Translations under genes and position numbers: made by a program
Notes under the pieces: generated by a model
What the model was told of the DNA's origin: nothing
Databases searched by the model: none
The model's input: the letters and a program-made list of their open reading frames with translations, nothing else
Source of the DNA: Bacteroidia bacterium
GTDB taxonomy: Bacteria > Bacteroidota > Bacteroidia > Bacteroidales > Azobacteroidaceae
Assembly: GCA_025996895.1 (NCBI GenBank)
Contig: BNTW01000007.1
Coordinates: 1-57,234, forward strand
Length of the DNA stretch: 57,234 bases
Reading direction: 5' to 3'
Shown here: in pieces, positions 40,571 to 49,804 of the stretch
How the letters are laid out: each line of letters starts with the position of its first letter
Numbering within the stretch: position 1 is the first letter of the stretch

Positions 40571-42283
40571 ATGGCTAATTTTTATTTAGATAATCCGTCT
40601 TTGAAGCACCAATGGGAACACCCGTTGATGAAACGCATTGTCGAACTCAAAGAACGGAACTTTGCCGATGCAAAAACGTATGATTATGCACCGGTCGATT
40701 TGGAAGACGCAATCGACAGCTACGATAAAGTGATGGAAATTGCAGGTGAAATCTGCGGAGAAGTGGTTGCTCCCAATGCGGAAGGCGTTGATGCACAAGG
40801 CCCGAAAGTGGTGAATAACCGCGTAGTTTACGCGCCGGGAACGACCGAAAACTTGAAAGCGACCGTGCAGGCAGGATTAATGGGCTTGTCTATGCCCCGC
40901 CGCTACGATGGATTGAATTTTCCGATGGTAGCGTTCATCATGGCTTCCGACATTGCTGCCCGCGCCGATGCCGGTTTTTGCAACTTGTGGGCGTTGCAGG
41001 ATTGTGCAGAAACCTTGTATGAATTTGGCAACGAAGAACAACGTCAAAAATTCATTCCGCAGATGTGCGCCGGTGCGACCATGTCGATGGACTTGACCGA
41101 GCCTGATGCCGGTTCCGATTTGCAAGCCGTGATGTTGAAAGCAACGGAAGATCCCGAAAACGGCTGCTGGCGGTTGAACGGCGTGAAACGCTTTATCACC
41201 AATGGCGACTCGGATATTCACTTGGTTTTGGCGCGTTCGGAAGACGGAACAAAAGATGGTCGCGGACTGTCGATGTTTATCTATGACAAGCGCGACGGTG
41301 GCGTAGATGTTCGCCGTATTGAAAATAAAATGGGTATTAAAGGCTCGGCCACTTGCGAATTGACCTACAAAAATGCAAAGGCGCAACTTTGCGGACAACG
41401 CAAATTAGGCTTGATCCGTTACGTGATGTCGTTGATGAATGGGGCACGTCTGGGAATTATGGCGCAGGCTACTGGTCTTTCGGAAGCCGCTTACCGCGAA
41501 GCGTTGGCGTATGCCAAGGAAAGACGCCAATTCGGAAAAGCAATTATCGAATTTCCGGCAGTGTATGAAATGGTGTCGAACATCAAAGCGAAATTAGATG
41601 CTTCCCGCGCGATTCTTTACGAAACCGCACGTTTTGTCGATATATACAAGATTTTGGAAGACATCGAACATGAACGCAAATTGGAGCCGGAAGAAAAGGA
41701 AGAATTGAAGAAATACAAAAAACTCGCCGATGCTTTCACTCCATTGGGAAAAGCCATGAATACGGAATACGCCAATCAAACGACTTACGATTGTATTCAG
41801 GTGCATGGCGGCTCAGGATTTATGAAAGATTACACCTGCGAACGCCTGTATCGCGACGCACGTATCACCAACATTTATGAAGGAACAACGCAATTGCAAG
41901 TGGTAGCGGCTATTCGCCACGTCCTGACCGGTACGTATCTCGCTCAAATAAAAGATTATCAGGCAGAAGCGTTGCGTCCCGAACTGGACGGATTGAAAGC
42001 CCGTTTGGCGAAATTGGTCGAAATCTACGAGCAAATCGTTCCGACTGTGGCTGACACGAAAGACAATGAATACATTGATTTTCAGGCACGCCGTTTGGTG
42101 GAATGTGCCGGACACATCGTTTTGGGATATTTGTTGTTGTCGGATGCCAATCGCCATTACGAAGAATATATCCGCTCGGCGGAAGTGTATATTCAATACG
42201 CCGAAGGTGAGATTAACAAAATCCAGCATTTTATCAATCATTTTCCCATCGAAAACTTGGGATATTACAAACAACAGGCCTAA
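40571..42283 (+). CDS. Acyl-CoA dehydrogenase, long form
   Basis: A 570-residue FAD dehydrogenase. The standard fold occupies residues 40-450: SMPRRYDGLNFPM near 108, MDLTEPDAGSDLQAVMLKAT near 173, KRFITNGD near 207, and the C-terminal helical part with RRQFGKAIIEFPAVYEM near 318 and the substrate-base region QVHGGSGFMKDYTCERLYRD near 410. An extra C-terminal domain (about 120 residues) matches the bacterial-type extension of this subfamily. Electrons should go to the co-encoded EtfAB. Acyl chain-length preference is unknown. Confidence 0.92.
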   Translation: MANFYLDNPSLKHQWEHPLMKRIVELKERNFADAKTYDYAPVDLEDAIDSYDKVMEIAGEICGEVVAPNAEGVDAQGPKVVNNRVVYAPGTTENLKATVQAGLMGLSMPRRYDGLNFPMVAFIMASDIAARADAGFCNLWALQDCAETLYEFGNEEQRQKFIPQMCAGATMSMDLTEPDAGSDLQAVMLKATEDPENGCWRLNGVKRFITNGDSDIHLVLARSEDGTKDGRGLSMFIYDKRDGGVDVRRIENKMGIKGSATCELTYKNAKAQLCGQRKLGLIRYVMSLMNGARLGIMAQATGLSEAAYREALAYAKERRQFGKAIIEFPAVYEMVSNIKAKLDASRAILYETARFVDIYKILEDIEHERKLEPEEKEELKKYKKLADAFTPLGKAMNTEYANQTTYDCIQVHGGSGFMKDYTCERLYRDARITNIYEGTTQLQVVAAIRHVLTGTYLAQIKDYQAEALRPELDGLKARLAKLVEIYEQIVPTVADTKDNEYIDFQARRLVECAGHIVLGYLLLSDANRHYEEYIRSAEVYIQYAEGEINKIQHFINHFPIENLGYYKQQA

Positions 42284-42296
42284 GATTAAAAATGAA

Positions 42297-42324
42297 AAAG
42301 CCGGGGCAGAAATGTTCCGGCTTT
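42297..42324. terminator. Terminator after the etf-acd operon
   Basis: AAAGCCGG (42297-42304) pairs with CCGGCTTT (42317-42324); A-rich left and T-rich right flanks. The rest of the 42284-42495 spacer has no feature I can support. Confidence 0.7.
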
Positions 42325-42495
42325 ATAATACTGCTGCATATCTTCTTATAAGCATTTCAGCTTTTATGCCTAATGCAGCTTCAAACAACATAGCTGTATT
42401 AGCAATCTTTCAAAATTGCCCCCGGATGAGTCGGCTCATACAAAATACTGTTTATTTTGGAATTACACAAAAAAAGTGGATTTATTTTTTATTTC

Positions 42496-43350
42496 TCAGA
42501 AATGCCAGTCGTTGCTCGTCTTGCCGTTTTGCGCGGGATTGGTTGTTGCCCCCTTTCCCCAAATGGAGTTGTAATATTCCATCGCTTCGGGAATTTCTTT
42601 GCGGATTTCGGCGATACGGGTCGCATCGGAAGGGTGGGTACTCAAGAGTTCCATGTTGCTACCACCCTGTTGCGACATGCGTTCCCAGAACGGAATTGCT
42701 GCATTCGGATCGTAACCGGCAATCGCCATCAAGACCAGACCCAAGCGGTCGGCTTCCAATTCCTGTTTGCGATTGAAAGGTAACATCACGCCCAATTCCG
42801 TACCCAAACCATAAACGGTTGAGCCGATGGTTTGCAAGGTGGAAGAGCCTTTTGATAACAACGCTCCGACGCCTGTGCCGACGCCCTGAACAATCATTTG
42901 TTGCGACATTCGTTCGTTGGCGTGCTTCGCAATCGCATGTCCCACTTCATGCCCCAAAACCACCGCCAAGCCGGTTTCGTCTTTCGTATAAGGAAGAATA
43001 CCGGTATAAACCACGATTTTACCGCCCGGCATACAAAATGCATTCACTTGAGAGTCATCAATCAAATTAAATTCCCATTGGTAACCGGCAATCAACGCCT
43101 CCTGTCCGGTAGCTTTAAAATATGCTTCTACTGCACCGGCAATTTTTTGGCCCACTTTCACCACCAAAGCCGTGGCAGTCTTGTCCGTCGATTTTTTTGC
43201 CGTCTTGATATAATCGCCGTACTGTTGCAGACTCAACGACAAAACTTCCTGGTCGGAAACCAAACTCAACTGTTGCCGTCCGGTGATGGGAACACTGCTG
43301 CAACTATACAAACCCATGATTACACTGATAACAAATAGAATTTTTCTCAT
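42496..43350 (-). CDS. M48-family metalloprotease lipoprotein
   Basis: A 284-residue periplasm-facing zinc protease. The N-terminus is a lipoprotein signal (VISVIMGLYSC, lipid Cys near residue 17). The zinc site is HEVGHAIAKH near residue 137, with the third ligand in KQELEADRLGL near 190. This layout matches the LoiP/BepA-like branch of M48 proteases, which act on outer-membrane proteins. It stands alone between convergent and divergent genes. A TACTTTTG box lies 26 bases upstream of the ATG. Confidence 0.92.
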   Translation of the reverse strand: MRKILFVISVIMGLYSCSSVPITGRQQLSLVSDQEVLSLSLQQYGDYIKTAKKSTDKTATALVVKVGQKIAGAVEAYFKATGQEALIAGYQWEFNLIDDSQVNAFCMPGGKIVVYTGILPYTKDETGLAVVLGHEVGHAIAKHANERMSQQMIVQGVGTGVGALLSKGSSTLQTIGSTVYGLGTELGVMLPFNRKQELEADRLGLVLMAIAGYDPNAAIPFWERMSQQGGSNMELLSTHPSDATRIAEIRKEIPEAMEYYNSIWGKGATTNPAQNGKTSNDWHF

Positions 43351-43376
43351 AAGATGTATTATTTAATTTATAACGA

Positions 43377-43384
43377 CAAAAGTA
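43377..43384 (-). promoter_or_regulatory. -7 box of the M48 protease gene
   Basis: TACTTTTG on the minus strand, 26 bases before the ATG; divergent from the arginine operon. Confidence 0.45.
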
Positions 43385-43407
43385 ATCGTTTTTAGCAAAA
43401 ATATAGC

Positions 43408-43415
43408 TAATTTTG
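43408..43415 (+). promoter_or_regulatory. -7 box of the GNAT-argG-argC operon
   Basis: TAATTTTG, 27 bases before the chosen GNAT start at 43443. A longer frame from 43413 starts inside this box and is rejected. Confidence 0.5.
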
Positions 43416-43442
43416 CACTCAATTTATGTTTTAAAAAGTAGA

Positions 43443-43985
43443 ATGAATCCGACTGTTGAAGTTTTAATTGCCAACGAAAGTCATCTCAAATATGTGCCGA
43501 CCATTTTACAGACCATAGAAGCGGCTGCCAAAGTGCGTGGGACAGGGATTGCCAAGCGTACGCTTGAATATGTGGAACAGAAAATGCGGGAAGGCAAAGC
43601 CATTATCGCACTGGTTGATGGTGAATTTGCCGGTTTTTGCTATATTGAAAGTTGGGGAAACAAGCAATATGTCGCCAATTCGGGGCTGATTGTTGTGGAA
43701 AAATTTCGCGGGCACGGCTTGGCGAAGCAAATCAAAAAGAAATCGTTTGATCTGTCGCGGAAGAAATTCCCCGAAGCCAAATTGTTCGGATTGACATCAG
43801 GTGCAGCGGTAATGAAAATCAATACCGAATTGGGATACGTGCCTGTAACATTTGCCCAACTGACTGATGATGAGTCGTTTTGGCGAGGCTGTCAAGGTTG
43901 CGTCAATTACGATGTGTTGCAACGCACCGACCGCCGATACTGCATTTGTACGGCAATGTTGTACGATCCTAAAGAACATGAATAA
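43443..43985 (+). CDS. GNAT-family acyltransferase, candidate first enzyme of arginine synthesis
   Basis: A 180-residue GNAT protein with the acyl-CoA binding loop VVEKFRGHGLAKQIKKKSFD near residue 84 and the acceptor-side strand ANSGLIVVEKF before it. It is the first gene of an operon with argG and argC. Bacteroidetes are known to use N-succinyl rather than N-acetyl intermediates in arginine synthesis, and a GNAT in this position is a good candidate for the glutamate N-acyl (succinyl) transferase. The substrate is inferred from position only. The start at 43443 lies after the -7 box. Confidence 0.8.
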   Translation: MNPTVEVLIANESHLKYVPTILQTIEAAAKVRGTGIAKRTLEYVEQKMREGKAIIALVDGEFAGFCYIESWGNKQYVANSGLIVVEKFRGHGLAKQIKKKSFDLSRKKFPEAKLFGLTSGAAVMKINTELGYVPVTFAQLTDDESFWRGCQGCVNYDVLQRTDRRYCICTAMLYDPKEHE

Positions 43986-43995
43986 ATAAAATGAT

Positions 43996-45198
43996 ATGAA
44001 AAAGCAAAAAGTAGTTTTGGCATATAGCGGAGGATTGGACACCTCTTTCTGTGCCATGTATCTGTCGAACGAATTGGGATACGAAGTTTATACCGCACTG
44101 GCCAACACCGGTGGGTTTTCGAACGAAGACTTGAAGCGAGTGGAAGAACGCGCCTACAAATTGGGTGCGGTGAAACATGTTAATCTCGACATCACTCAAG
44201 AATATTACGAAAAAAGCATCAAATACATGATTTTTGGGAATGTCCTGCGCAACGGCACCTATCCGATTTCGGTGAGTTCGGAACGGATTTTTCAAGCGAT
44301 TGCAATTATCAATTACGCAAAAGAAATCGGCGCGGATTTTGTCGCACACGGAAGCACCGGAGCGGGCAACGACCAAGTGCGTTTCGATTTGACCTTCGAT
44401 GTGTTGGCTCCGGAAATTGGAATTATCACGCCTACGCGCGACATGGTTTTGACTCGTGAATACGAAATCAATTACTTGAAGGAACACGGTTTTGAGGCCG
44501 ATTTCACCAAAATGGAATATTCCATCAATAAAGGCTTGTGGGGCACGAGTATCGGCGGAAAAGAAACATTGAAATCCGACCAAACTTTGCCCGAAGAGGC
44601 TTATCCCTCTCCATTACAGGAAAAAGGCGAGGAATTGCTGAAAATTTCGTTTACTGAGGGTGAAATTTCGGCGATCAATGGACAACCCTGTACGGATAAG
44701 GTCAAAGCGATTCAAGACATTGAAAAAATAGCGGCACGTTATGCCGTTGGGCGCGATATGCACATCGGCGACACGATTATCGGCATCAAAGGCCGTGTAG
44801 GTTTTGAGGCAGCGGCTCCTTTGGTAATCATCCATGCGCATAAAATGCTTGAGAAACACACTTTATCCAAGTGGCAGCAATATTGGAAAGACCAAGTAGG
44901 CACATGGTATGGCATGTTTCTGCATGAGGCACAATACCTTGAGCCGGTCATGCGCGACATCGAAACATTTTTGGAAAGTTCGCAACGCAACGTAACCGGA
45001 ACGGTTATCATTCGCTTGCGTCCTTATCACTACACATTAGTCGGCGTAGAAAGCGATTTTGACCTGATGAAAACCGATTTTGGCGAATATGGCGAAATCA
45101 ATAAAGCCTGGACGGCAGACGACGCCAAAGGTTTTACGAAAATCACAGCTATTCCGACCAAGATTTTTTATGCGGTGCAAAAAAAGAACGGAAAATGA
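43996..45198 (+). CDS. argG: Argininosuccinate synthase
   Basis: A 400-residue ATP-dependent ligase joining citrulline and aspartate. The ATP pyrophosphatase loop is VLAYSGGLDTSFCAMYL (residues 7-23); HGSTGAGNDQVRFDLT near 116 and GLWGTSIGGKET near 175 are hallmark citrulline/aspartate-site motifs. Length is normal. It starts ten bases after the GNAT stop and 22 bases before argC. Confidence 0.96.
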   Translation: MKKQKVVLAYSGGLDTSFCAMYLSNELGYEVYTALANTGGFSNEDLKRVEERAYKLGAVKHVNLDITQEYYEKSIKYMIFGNVLRNGTYPISVSSERIFQAIAIINYAKEIGADFVAHGSTGAGNDQVRFDLTFDVLAPEIGIITPTRDMVLTREYEINYLKEHGFEADFTKMEYSINKGLWGTSIGGKETLKSDQTLPEEAYPSPLQEKGEELLKISFTEGEISAINGQPCTDKVKAIQDIEKIAARYAVGRDMHIGDTIIGIKGRVGFEAAAPLVIIHAHKMLEKHTLSKWQQYWKDQVGTWYGMFLHEAQYLEPVMRDIETFLESSQRNVTGTVIIRLRPYHYTLVGVESDFDLMKTDFGEYGEINKAWTADDAKGFTKITAIPTKIFYAVQKKNGK

Positions 45199-45220
45199 CG
45201 ATTTAACAACTTAATTTCTT

Positions 45221-46237
45221 ATGAAAATCAGAGTAGGAATTATCGGGGGCGCGGGATATACGGCGGGTGAATTGCTTCGCCTGCTTATTCATCATCCGGA
45301 CGTGGAAATTGCCTTTGTGCATAGCACGAGCAGTGCCGGGAAACCGGTTATCGACATTCACGAGGGACTGATTGGCGAAACGGATTTGGTGTTTACCGAC
45401 CAATTACCCCCCATCCCCCTAAAGGGGGAGTTGAGTTCCAATGATGATGTTGCTTCTACTCCCCCTTCAGGGGGATGGGGGGTAGATGCATTGTTTCTAT
45501 GCTCGGCACATGGTGACAGTAAAAAGTTTATGGAGAGTAATCAAATTTCTAAATCACTGAAAATCATTGATTTAGCAATGGATTATCGCGACGAAAGCGA
45601 CGGTTTTGTTTATGGTTTGCCCGAATTGAATAAAAAACGCATTGTTTCGTCGGGGAAAATTGCCAATCCGGGCTGTTTTGCGACCGCTATTCAACTGGCC
45701 TTGTTGCCGTTAGCGAAAAATAATTTGCTAAAAAACGAAGTGCATGTGCATGCGATTACCGGATCAACCGGTGCAGGTGTGAAACCGGGTGCGACAAGTC
45801 ATTTCTCGTGGCGCGACAACAATCTTTCGGTCTATAAAGTCTTTGAACATCAGCACTTAAAGGAGATTTGCGAAACGCTCGACTGCGACATTTCGCAAAT
45901 CAATTTCATTCCGGTGCGCGGTAATTTTTCACGCGGAATTTTTGCAACTGCTTACACCGAAAGCAATTTGACGATTGGCGAAGCGGTTGCCTTGTACAAC
46001 GATTTTTACCGCGACGCTGCTTTCACGTTCATTTCGGACAAAAATATTGATTTGAAGCAGGTTGTCAATACCAACAAGTGCCTTTTGCATTTGGAAAAAT
46101 ACGGCAACAAACTCTTTATTATTTCGATTATCGATAATTTATTAAAAGGTGCGTCGGGACAAGCCGTACAGAATTTCAACCTGTTGTTTGGACTGGACGA
46201 ACGTGCCGGATTACAACTTAAAGCAAGCGGATTTTGA
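45221..46237 (+). CDS. argC: N-acetyl/N-succinyl-glutamyl-phosphate reductase with repeat insertion
   Basis: A 338-residue NADPH-dependent reductase. The N-terminal GIIGGAGYTAGELLRLL (residues 6-22) is the nucleotide-binding motif, the catalytic Cys is in NPGCFATAIQLALLP near 151, and VRGNFSRGIFATAYTE near 234 is typical of the Bacteroidetes type. Residues about 62-88 (PPIPLKGELSS ... TPPSGGWG) come from a 27-bp inverted repeat inserted in frame before the strand ALFLCSAHGD. In this phylum the natural substrate is probably the N-succinyl form. The next gene starts one base after its stop. Confidence 0.93.
   Translation: MKIRVGIIGGAGYTAGELLRLLIHHPDVEIAFVHSTSSAGKPVIDIHEGLIGETDLVFTDQLPPIPLKGELSSNDDVASTPPSGGWGVDALFLCSAHGDSKKFMESNQISKSLKIIDLAMDYRDESDGFVYGLPELNKKRIVSSGKIANPGCFATAIQLALLPLAKNNLLKNEVHVHAITGSTGAGVKPGATSHFSWRDNNLSVYKVFEHQHLKEICETLDCDISQINFIPVRGNFSRGIFATAYTESNLTIGEAVALYNDFYRDAAFTFISDKNIDLKQVVNTNKCLLHLEKYGNKLFIISIIDNLLKGASGQAVQNFNLLFGLDERAGLQLKASGF
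45405..45484. repeat. Large inverted repeat inside argC
   Basis: Arms 45405-45431 and 45458-45484 are complementary at 26 of 27 positions around a 26-base loop. Each arm also contains its own small CCCCC...GGGGG hairpin. The 80-base element keeps the argC frame open. Confidence 0.9.
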
Positions 46238-46238
46238 T

Positions 46239-47966
46239 ATGAGACCTCCTACATTACAATATTTTTATTTGGAAAAGCCGATGTGGCTGCTCATCACAAT
46301 TTGCACTCTTAGTGTGCTTTTGTGGATTGGCAAGGGTGATTTTTACACCAAAGGCGAACCGCGCGAAGCTTCAGTTGCTGTGTCTATGATAGAGAAAAAT
46401 CAGTGGATTTTGCCGGAAGCCTATGCCGACGAAATTGCTTACAAACCGCCGTTAGTGCATTGGGCAATCGCGCTGTTTTCGCTGCCCAAAGGCGAAATTA
46501 CGCCGCTTTCGGCACGCCTGCCGTCGGCGATTTCTTTCATTTGTTTGATTTGCTTTACCTTCGTTTTCTTCGGTAAAAACCTGCGCATGCAGGACGCGTT
46601 TTTATCCGCACTTATTCTGATTACCTGCTTTGAGCTGCACCGTGCCGCCATGACGTCGCGTGTGGATATGACGCTGACTTTTTTCATTGTTTTGGGGCTT
46701 CAACGCCTGTTTCGGTGGGAGGAGCGGAAGAAACTCAAAGGTTTTCCGCTGGTCGTTCCGATTGTTTTGGGTTTGGCAACGCTGACCAAAGGACCTGTGG
46801 GCATTGCATTGCCTTTGCTGGTTTTCGGGATTTATTTATTGGTACTGAAATATAATTTTTGGAAAATAGTTGTCAAACTGCTGCCAGTTGCGCTTGCGGC
46901 TTTTGTTCTTCCGCTCGTTTGGTATGTTTTGGCTTACCTTCAGGGTGGAAAAGCGTTTTTGGACGTCGTGTGGGCAGAAAATTTCGGACGCTTTTTAGGC
47001 TCGGATAATTTGAATATCCAATACTATCTGGGACACGAAGTCCCATTTTGGCATAATTTCATCACGTTGTTGAGCGGTTTCCTGCCTTGGACGTTGCTGT
47101 TGGTGATTTCCCTTTTTGGATTAAACTATCATTTCAAAAAAAGCAGCGGGAAAAATCTTTGGCAACGCATGGCCGGCATGGAAAAAATCAAGTTGTTTTC
47201 ACTGATTTCGGCTGTCGTTATCATTCTTTTTTATTGTATTCCGGCGAGCAAGCGCAGTGTTTATCTTATGCCGGCTTATCCGTTTATCGCGATTTTTATT
47301 GCCGAATATATTTTGTATCTCACTGAATATAAGGCGAAAATCACGCGGATTTTTTCGTGGATTATCGGAATTTTCGGTGTGCTGATTTTCCTGATTTGGA
47401 CGTTCGCCGTTGTTTTTCCGATTATTGATTTGTCTAACATTTCACTGGAAGCCTCAGGCGTGGTGCAACAGCTCACTCCGCAACCGTTTTATGCGTATAT
47501 TTTGATTGTCGTCTTGCTTTACGCGCTGTTTGTTCTGGGCAAACATTTGTGGAAGAAAAATCATTTGAAAGTTTTGTATGCGACCATCGGCGTCTATTTG
47601 GCGATTTTCATGGTAATGGACGGCATTTTCTTTCCGGCTTACAAAGATAGTATCAGTATCAAACCTTTCGCTCAACGGATTGCCCGACAATATCCGTTAC
47701 GTTCCGACAATGTTTTTGTAATGAATAACTTGCTGGAATACAGCAACATGTATGGCTTGAATTTTTATCTGCACAATGCTTTCCACAATTTTGAAACGGA
47801 AAAACCGTCGAAAGGTTTCTTTTTAACGAGCGAAAGCAGTTTTGAAAAAGTCCTGCAAAAATACGGACAAAATTATTCGTTCCAATTGTTGGAAGAAGTT
47901 CAAAACAAAAATCGGGACGGCGGAAAAGTTATACAATTATATTCGTTCAAAACTGAAAATAAATGA
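46239..47966 (+). CDS. ArnT-like glycosyltransferase, GT39/GT83 type
   Basis: A 575-residue polytopic membrane protein. Early extracytoplasmic motif GEPREASVAVSMIEKNQW (residues 31-48) contains the conserved acidic pair of the ArnT/PMT superfamily, followed by YKPPLVHW. Some ten hydrophobic segments follow, then a soluble C-terminal region of about 100 residues. Such enzymes move sugars or aminoarabinose from polyprenyl carriers to lipid A, protein or other acceptors; the acceptor here is unknown. It starts one base after the argC stop, so it shares that transcript although the functions differ. A longer frame from 46149 lies inside argC. Confidence 0.88.
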   Translation: MRPPTLQYFYLEKPMWLLITICTLSVLLWIGKGDFYTKGEPREASVAVSMIEKNQWILPEAYADEIAYKPPLVHWAIALFSLPKGEITPLSARLPSAISFICLICFTFVFFGKNLRMQDAFLSALILITCFELHRAAMTSRVDMTLTFFIVLGLQRLFRWEERKKLKGFPLVVPIVLGLATLTKGPVGIALPLLVFGIYLLVLKYNFWKIVVKLLPVALAAFVLPLVWYVLAYLQGGKAFLDVVWAENFGRFLGSDNLNIQYYLGHEVPFWHNFITLLSGFLPWTLLLVISLFGLNYHFKKSSGKNLWQRMAGMEKIKLFSLISAVVIILFYCIPASKRSVYLMPAYPFIAIFIAEYILYLTEYKAKITRIFSWIIGIFGVLIFLIWTFAVVFPIIDLSNISLEASGVVQQLTPQPFYAYILIVVLLYALFVLGKHLWKKNHLKVLYATIGVYLAIFMVMDGIFFPAYKDSISIKPFAQRIARQYPLRSDNVFVMNNLLEYSNMYGLNFYLHNAFHNFETEKPSKGFFLTSESSFEKVLQKYGQNYSFQLLEEVQNKNRDGGKVIQLYSFKTENK

Positions 47967-49794
47967 ACGTTTGCAGGTCGGCCGTGATAAATTGATAAAT
48001 GATAAAGACGGAAATCACCACGAACAATGCCATAACGACGAGTGGCATTTGCGCAAAAACGAGGCGGTAACGTCGTTTCCAATTTTCCGGCAACCAGTGG
48101 ATAATCATACCGATAACGATTAAGGCGAAGACCGAACGATATTCGTAAATCATGCGTCCGATTTGAGAAAAATCCCATTTTCCACCGATTTGATTGACCA
48201 TGTTTTGGGCTGTATTCCACGCTGTCCGGTTGGCTTCGGCCGGGTCTAAATTCGATCCGGAACGGAAAAACAGACGCGTAAAAGAAATAAACACAAAGGT
48301 TTGGAAAATTGCCCAAGCCATTTCCAAGTATTTAAAAGCGTGTTTTCCACCATAATAAGTGTAAATCATACGGATAAGCGTGCCGAATGCCAGAATGCCG
48401 AGCCAAATGAGGGCAATGTTGAAAATCGGTTTTGGAACAAGCCAAGCCAAAAATAAACTCAGTGCAGTGAGCGATACGAGAATAATCGTGCGCAGATACA
48501 CGTTCCAATCTTTCCAGAATTTATATACGAGCATTCCCAAGCCATTCAGACCACCCCAAATCATGAAATTCCAACTTGCGCCGTGCCAAATTCCGCCGAT
48601 GAGCATGGTGTTCATCATGTTCAAATTCGTATTGATTTTCCGCCTTTTTTCGGGATATTTTTTGGCAATATAATAAAGGACAGACACGACCAAAAGGATT
48701 AATATCCCCACCCAGATGCTCCCCGAAAGGATAAATGCAATCAATGCAATTGCAATAATAATGAAATAGGTGGCAAAAGTCGCTTTGCGGTTGCCGCCCA
48801 GCGGAATATACAAGTAATCCTGCAACCATTTCGACAATGAAATATGCCAGCGTTTCCAGAAATTGCCCGGATTAGTTGCTTTGTACGGTGAATTGAAATT
48901 CTTCGGCAGATAAAAGCCCATTAACATTGCCACGCCAATCGCAATATCGGTATAACCCGAAAAATCAGCATACACCTGCAACGAATAGCCGAACAACGCT
49001 GCCAAATTTTCAAAACCGGAATACATGGTCGGATTTTCAAATACACGATCGACAAAATTAACTGCGATATAATCGCTCAAAATGATTTTTTTCGCCAAGC
49101 CATTCAAAATCCAAAACACCGCCATTCCGAATTGCTTCCGTCCCAAATGATATTTTTGATAAATCAGCGGAATAAATTCATTGGCGCGCACAATCGGTCC
49201 AGCCACTAATTGCGGAAAGAAACTGACATAAAAACCGAAATTTAAAATTTCCTTTACCGGCCGTATTCGTTCGCGGAAAACGTCCATTAAGTAGCTGATA
49301 TTCTGGAAAGTATAAAACGAAATACCCACCGGAAGCAAAATATCGCCGACATCAAAACGCGCGCTGCCGGTCAAGACATTGCCCGCCCATGCAAAAACAT
49401 CGAAAACATGCAAATTTGTTCCGAGCATGTCATTCATCAAGCCGGTGAAAAAATAAGCGTATTTAAAATAGCACAGAAAAAACAGATTAACGACCAATCC
49501 AACAATGAGTTGCCTCTTCTTTTTCTGTTCCGTATCCGCCTTATCAATTCTATTCGCCTGAAGAAAATTGAAAATAGTCGTAAAAATTAAAATTAAAACG
49601 AATAATCCACTCGTTTTGTAATAAAAAAACAAGCTCACAAAGCACAGAAAGGCATTACGCAACAGGACTTTGTTTTGCAGCAAAGCAAAACCTGCAAACA
49701 CAATCGCAAAAAATGCCCAAAAATAAAACTGTGTGAATAGCAACGGCGAGTGAGCGTCGAATGCAAAAACTGTTTTCAGAAAATCGAAAATCAT
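47947..49794 (-). CDS. MBOAT-family O-acyltransferase (AlgI/DltB-like)
   Basis: A 615-residue polytopic membrane acyltransferase. The MBOAT signature with the catalytic His is GGIWHGASWNFMIWGGLNG near residue 394, and the upstream hallmark region WHISLSKWLQDYLYIPLGGN near 314 is also present. Proteins like this bring acetyl groups across the membrane for modification of polysaccharides. The two following genes on this strand encode SGNH-like exported proteins, the usual partners. The C-terminal end overlaps the convergent glycosyltransferase gene by 20 bases. It is longer than most AlgI homologues (about 480-520), through extra C-terminal membrane segments. Confidence 0.9.
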   Translation of the reverse strand: MIFDFLKTVFAFDAHSPLLFTQFYFWAFFAIVFAGFALLQNKVLLRNAFLCFVSLFFYYKTSGLFVLILIFTTIFNFLQANRIDKADTEQKKKRQLIVGLVVNLFFLCYFKYAYFFTGLMNDMLGTNLHVFDVFAWAGNVLTGSARFDVGDILLPVGISFYTFQNISYLMDVFRERIRPVKEILNFGFYVSFFPQLVAGPIVRANEFIPLIYQKYHLGRKQFGMAVFWILNGLAKKIILSDYIAVNFVDRVFENPTMYSGFENLAALFGYSLQVYADFSGYTDIAIGVAMLMGFYLPKNFNSPYKATNPGNFWKRWHISLSKWLQDYLYIPLGGNRKATFATYFIIIAIALIAFILSGSIWVGILILLVVSVLYYIAKKYPEKRRKINTNLNMMNTMLIGGIWHGASWNFMIWGGLNGLGMLVYKFWKDWNVYLRTIILVSLTALSLFLAWLVPKPIFNIALIWLGILAFGTLIRMIYTYYGGKHAFKYLEMAWAIFQTFVFISFTRLFFRSGSNLDPAEANRTAWNTAQNMVNQIGGKWDFSQIGRMIYEYRSVFALIVIGMIIHWLPENWKRRYRLVFAQMPLVVMALFVVISVFIIYQFITADLQTFIYFQF

Positions 49795-49804
49795 GTGGGC
49801 AATT

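Noticed and set aside
42066..42776. A 236-codon plus-strand frame spanning the end of the acyl-CoA dehydrogenase and the M48 gene
   Set aside because: Covers a terminator and two real genes in other frames or strand; no recognisable protein.
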